Assembly (NCBI GenBank): GCA_009829735.1 | Contig: CM020618.1 | Coordinates: 8,895,119 to 8,959,118, forward strand | From: Pyropia yezoensis | Lineage: Eukaryota > Rhodophyta > Bangiophyceae > Bangiales > Bangiaceae | DNA: 64,000 nt | Reading direction: 5' to 3' | Part shown: in pieces, positions 63,893 to 64,000 of the stretch | Layout: every line of letters starts with the position of its first letter | Numbering within the stretch: position 1 is the first letter of the stretch | Program-made: the position numbers and the translations under genes | Notes under the pieces: model-generated | Seen by the model: the letters and a program-made list of their open reading frames with translations, nothing else | Database searches by the model: none | Told to the model about the DNA's origin: nothing

Positions 63893-64000
63893 ATGGTGCG
63901 GACGCTCGCCGCCATGACCGACGGCGCGGAGCTGGTTGGCGGCGCGTCGCCCCGCTGGGGCGGCGCCTTTTTCGGCGCCGACGCCGTCGACGAGCCGCCC
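63893..64000 (+). CDS. Possible start of a gene running off the window
   Basis: ATG 63893 opens 36 codons (MVRTLAAMTDGAELVGG, then SPRWGGAFFGADAVDEPP) to the window edge. They read as ordinary protein rather than poly-C translation and have an acidic, Gly/Ala-rich character like other genes here. The (cca)n and C-rich DNA just upstream would be its 5' flank. Too short to assign. Confidence 0.35.
   Translation, partial: MVRTLAAMTDGAELVGGASPRWGGAFFGADAVDEPP

Overview
The window looks like nuclear DNA of a GC-rich, intron-poor eukaryotic alga. The host proteins are rich in Ala, Gly and Pro, the intergenic DNA has long C/G homopolymers, the mobile DNA is mostly chromodomain Ty3/Gypsy elements, and two tRNA-Gly genes carry a short insertion in the T loop. 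That combination fits a bangiophyte red alga (Porphyra/Pyropia type). The taxonomy is inferred and not proven by any single marker.

Positions 1 to about 35.8 kb are essentially a repeat island that can be unpacked as nested insertions. The oldest layer is a decayed DIRS-like (tyrosine-recombinase type) retrotransposon on the minus strand, with gag-like, RT and RNase H pieces at 34.9-35.8, 32.75-33.56 and 5.73-6.25 kb. It was split by Ty3/Gypsy element A (6251-32749, 5-bp target duplication CTGGT). A was in turn split by a 644-bp solo LTR 'D' (11687-12330, duplication ATGGG) and by Ty3/Gypsy element B (13174-29637, duplication GACTG). B holds the youngest layer, chromovirus element C (17654-24273), which lacks a matching duplication and sits where most of B's integrase is gone. 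Two more solo LTRs, one of the A family (33562-34030, CTGCC) and one of the C family (34098-34944, GCCAC), interrupt the DIRS-like gag region. LTR divergence counted by eye (A about 3%, B about 1.7%, C about 1.4%) agrees with this order.

The retroelements have unusual accessory content. A and B each carry long open frames between pol and the 3' LTR on the opposite strand, convergent with pol. C carries a two-finger U1/matrin-type C2H2 coding segment where the end of its left LTR should be. A and B share the same primer-binding site sequence although their LTRs differ.

From about 36 kb the window is host-like. It contains a 1.06-kb TIR element (36334-37391), a poorly interpretable stretch to 40.97 kb, and a DUF4470-TPR protein gene (40972-44655, +). 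Then come two tRNA-Gly(GCC) genes (45877-45958 and 47689-47770, -) flanking a small inverted-repeat element, and a STEAP-like ferric/cupric reductase gene (49617-47936, -, one clear intron). A PGAP4/GnT-IV-like type II membrane glycosyltransferase gene (51246-52497, +) faces a low-complexity acidic-Trp protein gene (55396-52882, -). Several of these genes change frame inside long C/G runs, which may be assembly error. The last 6 kb (57.7-63.9 kb) is an extreme C-run/T-run region with no credible gene, ending in the possible start of another gene at 63893.
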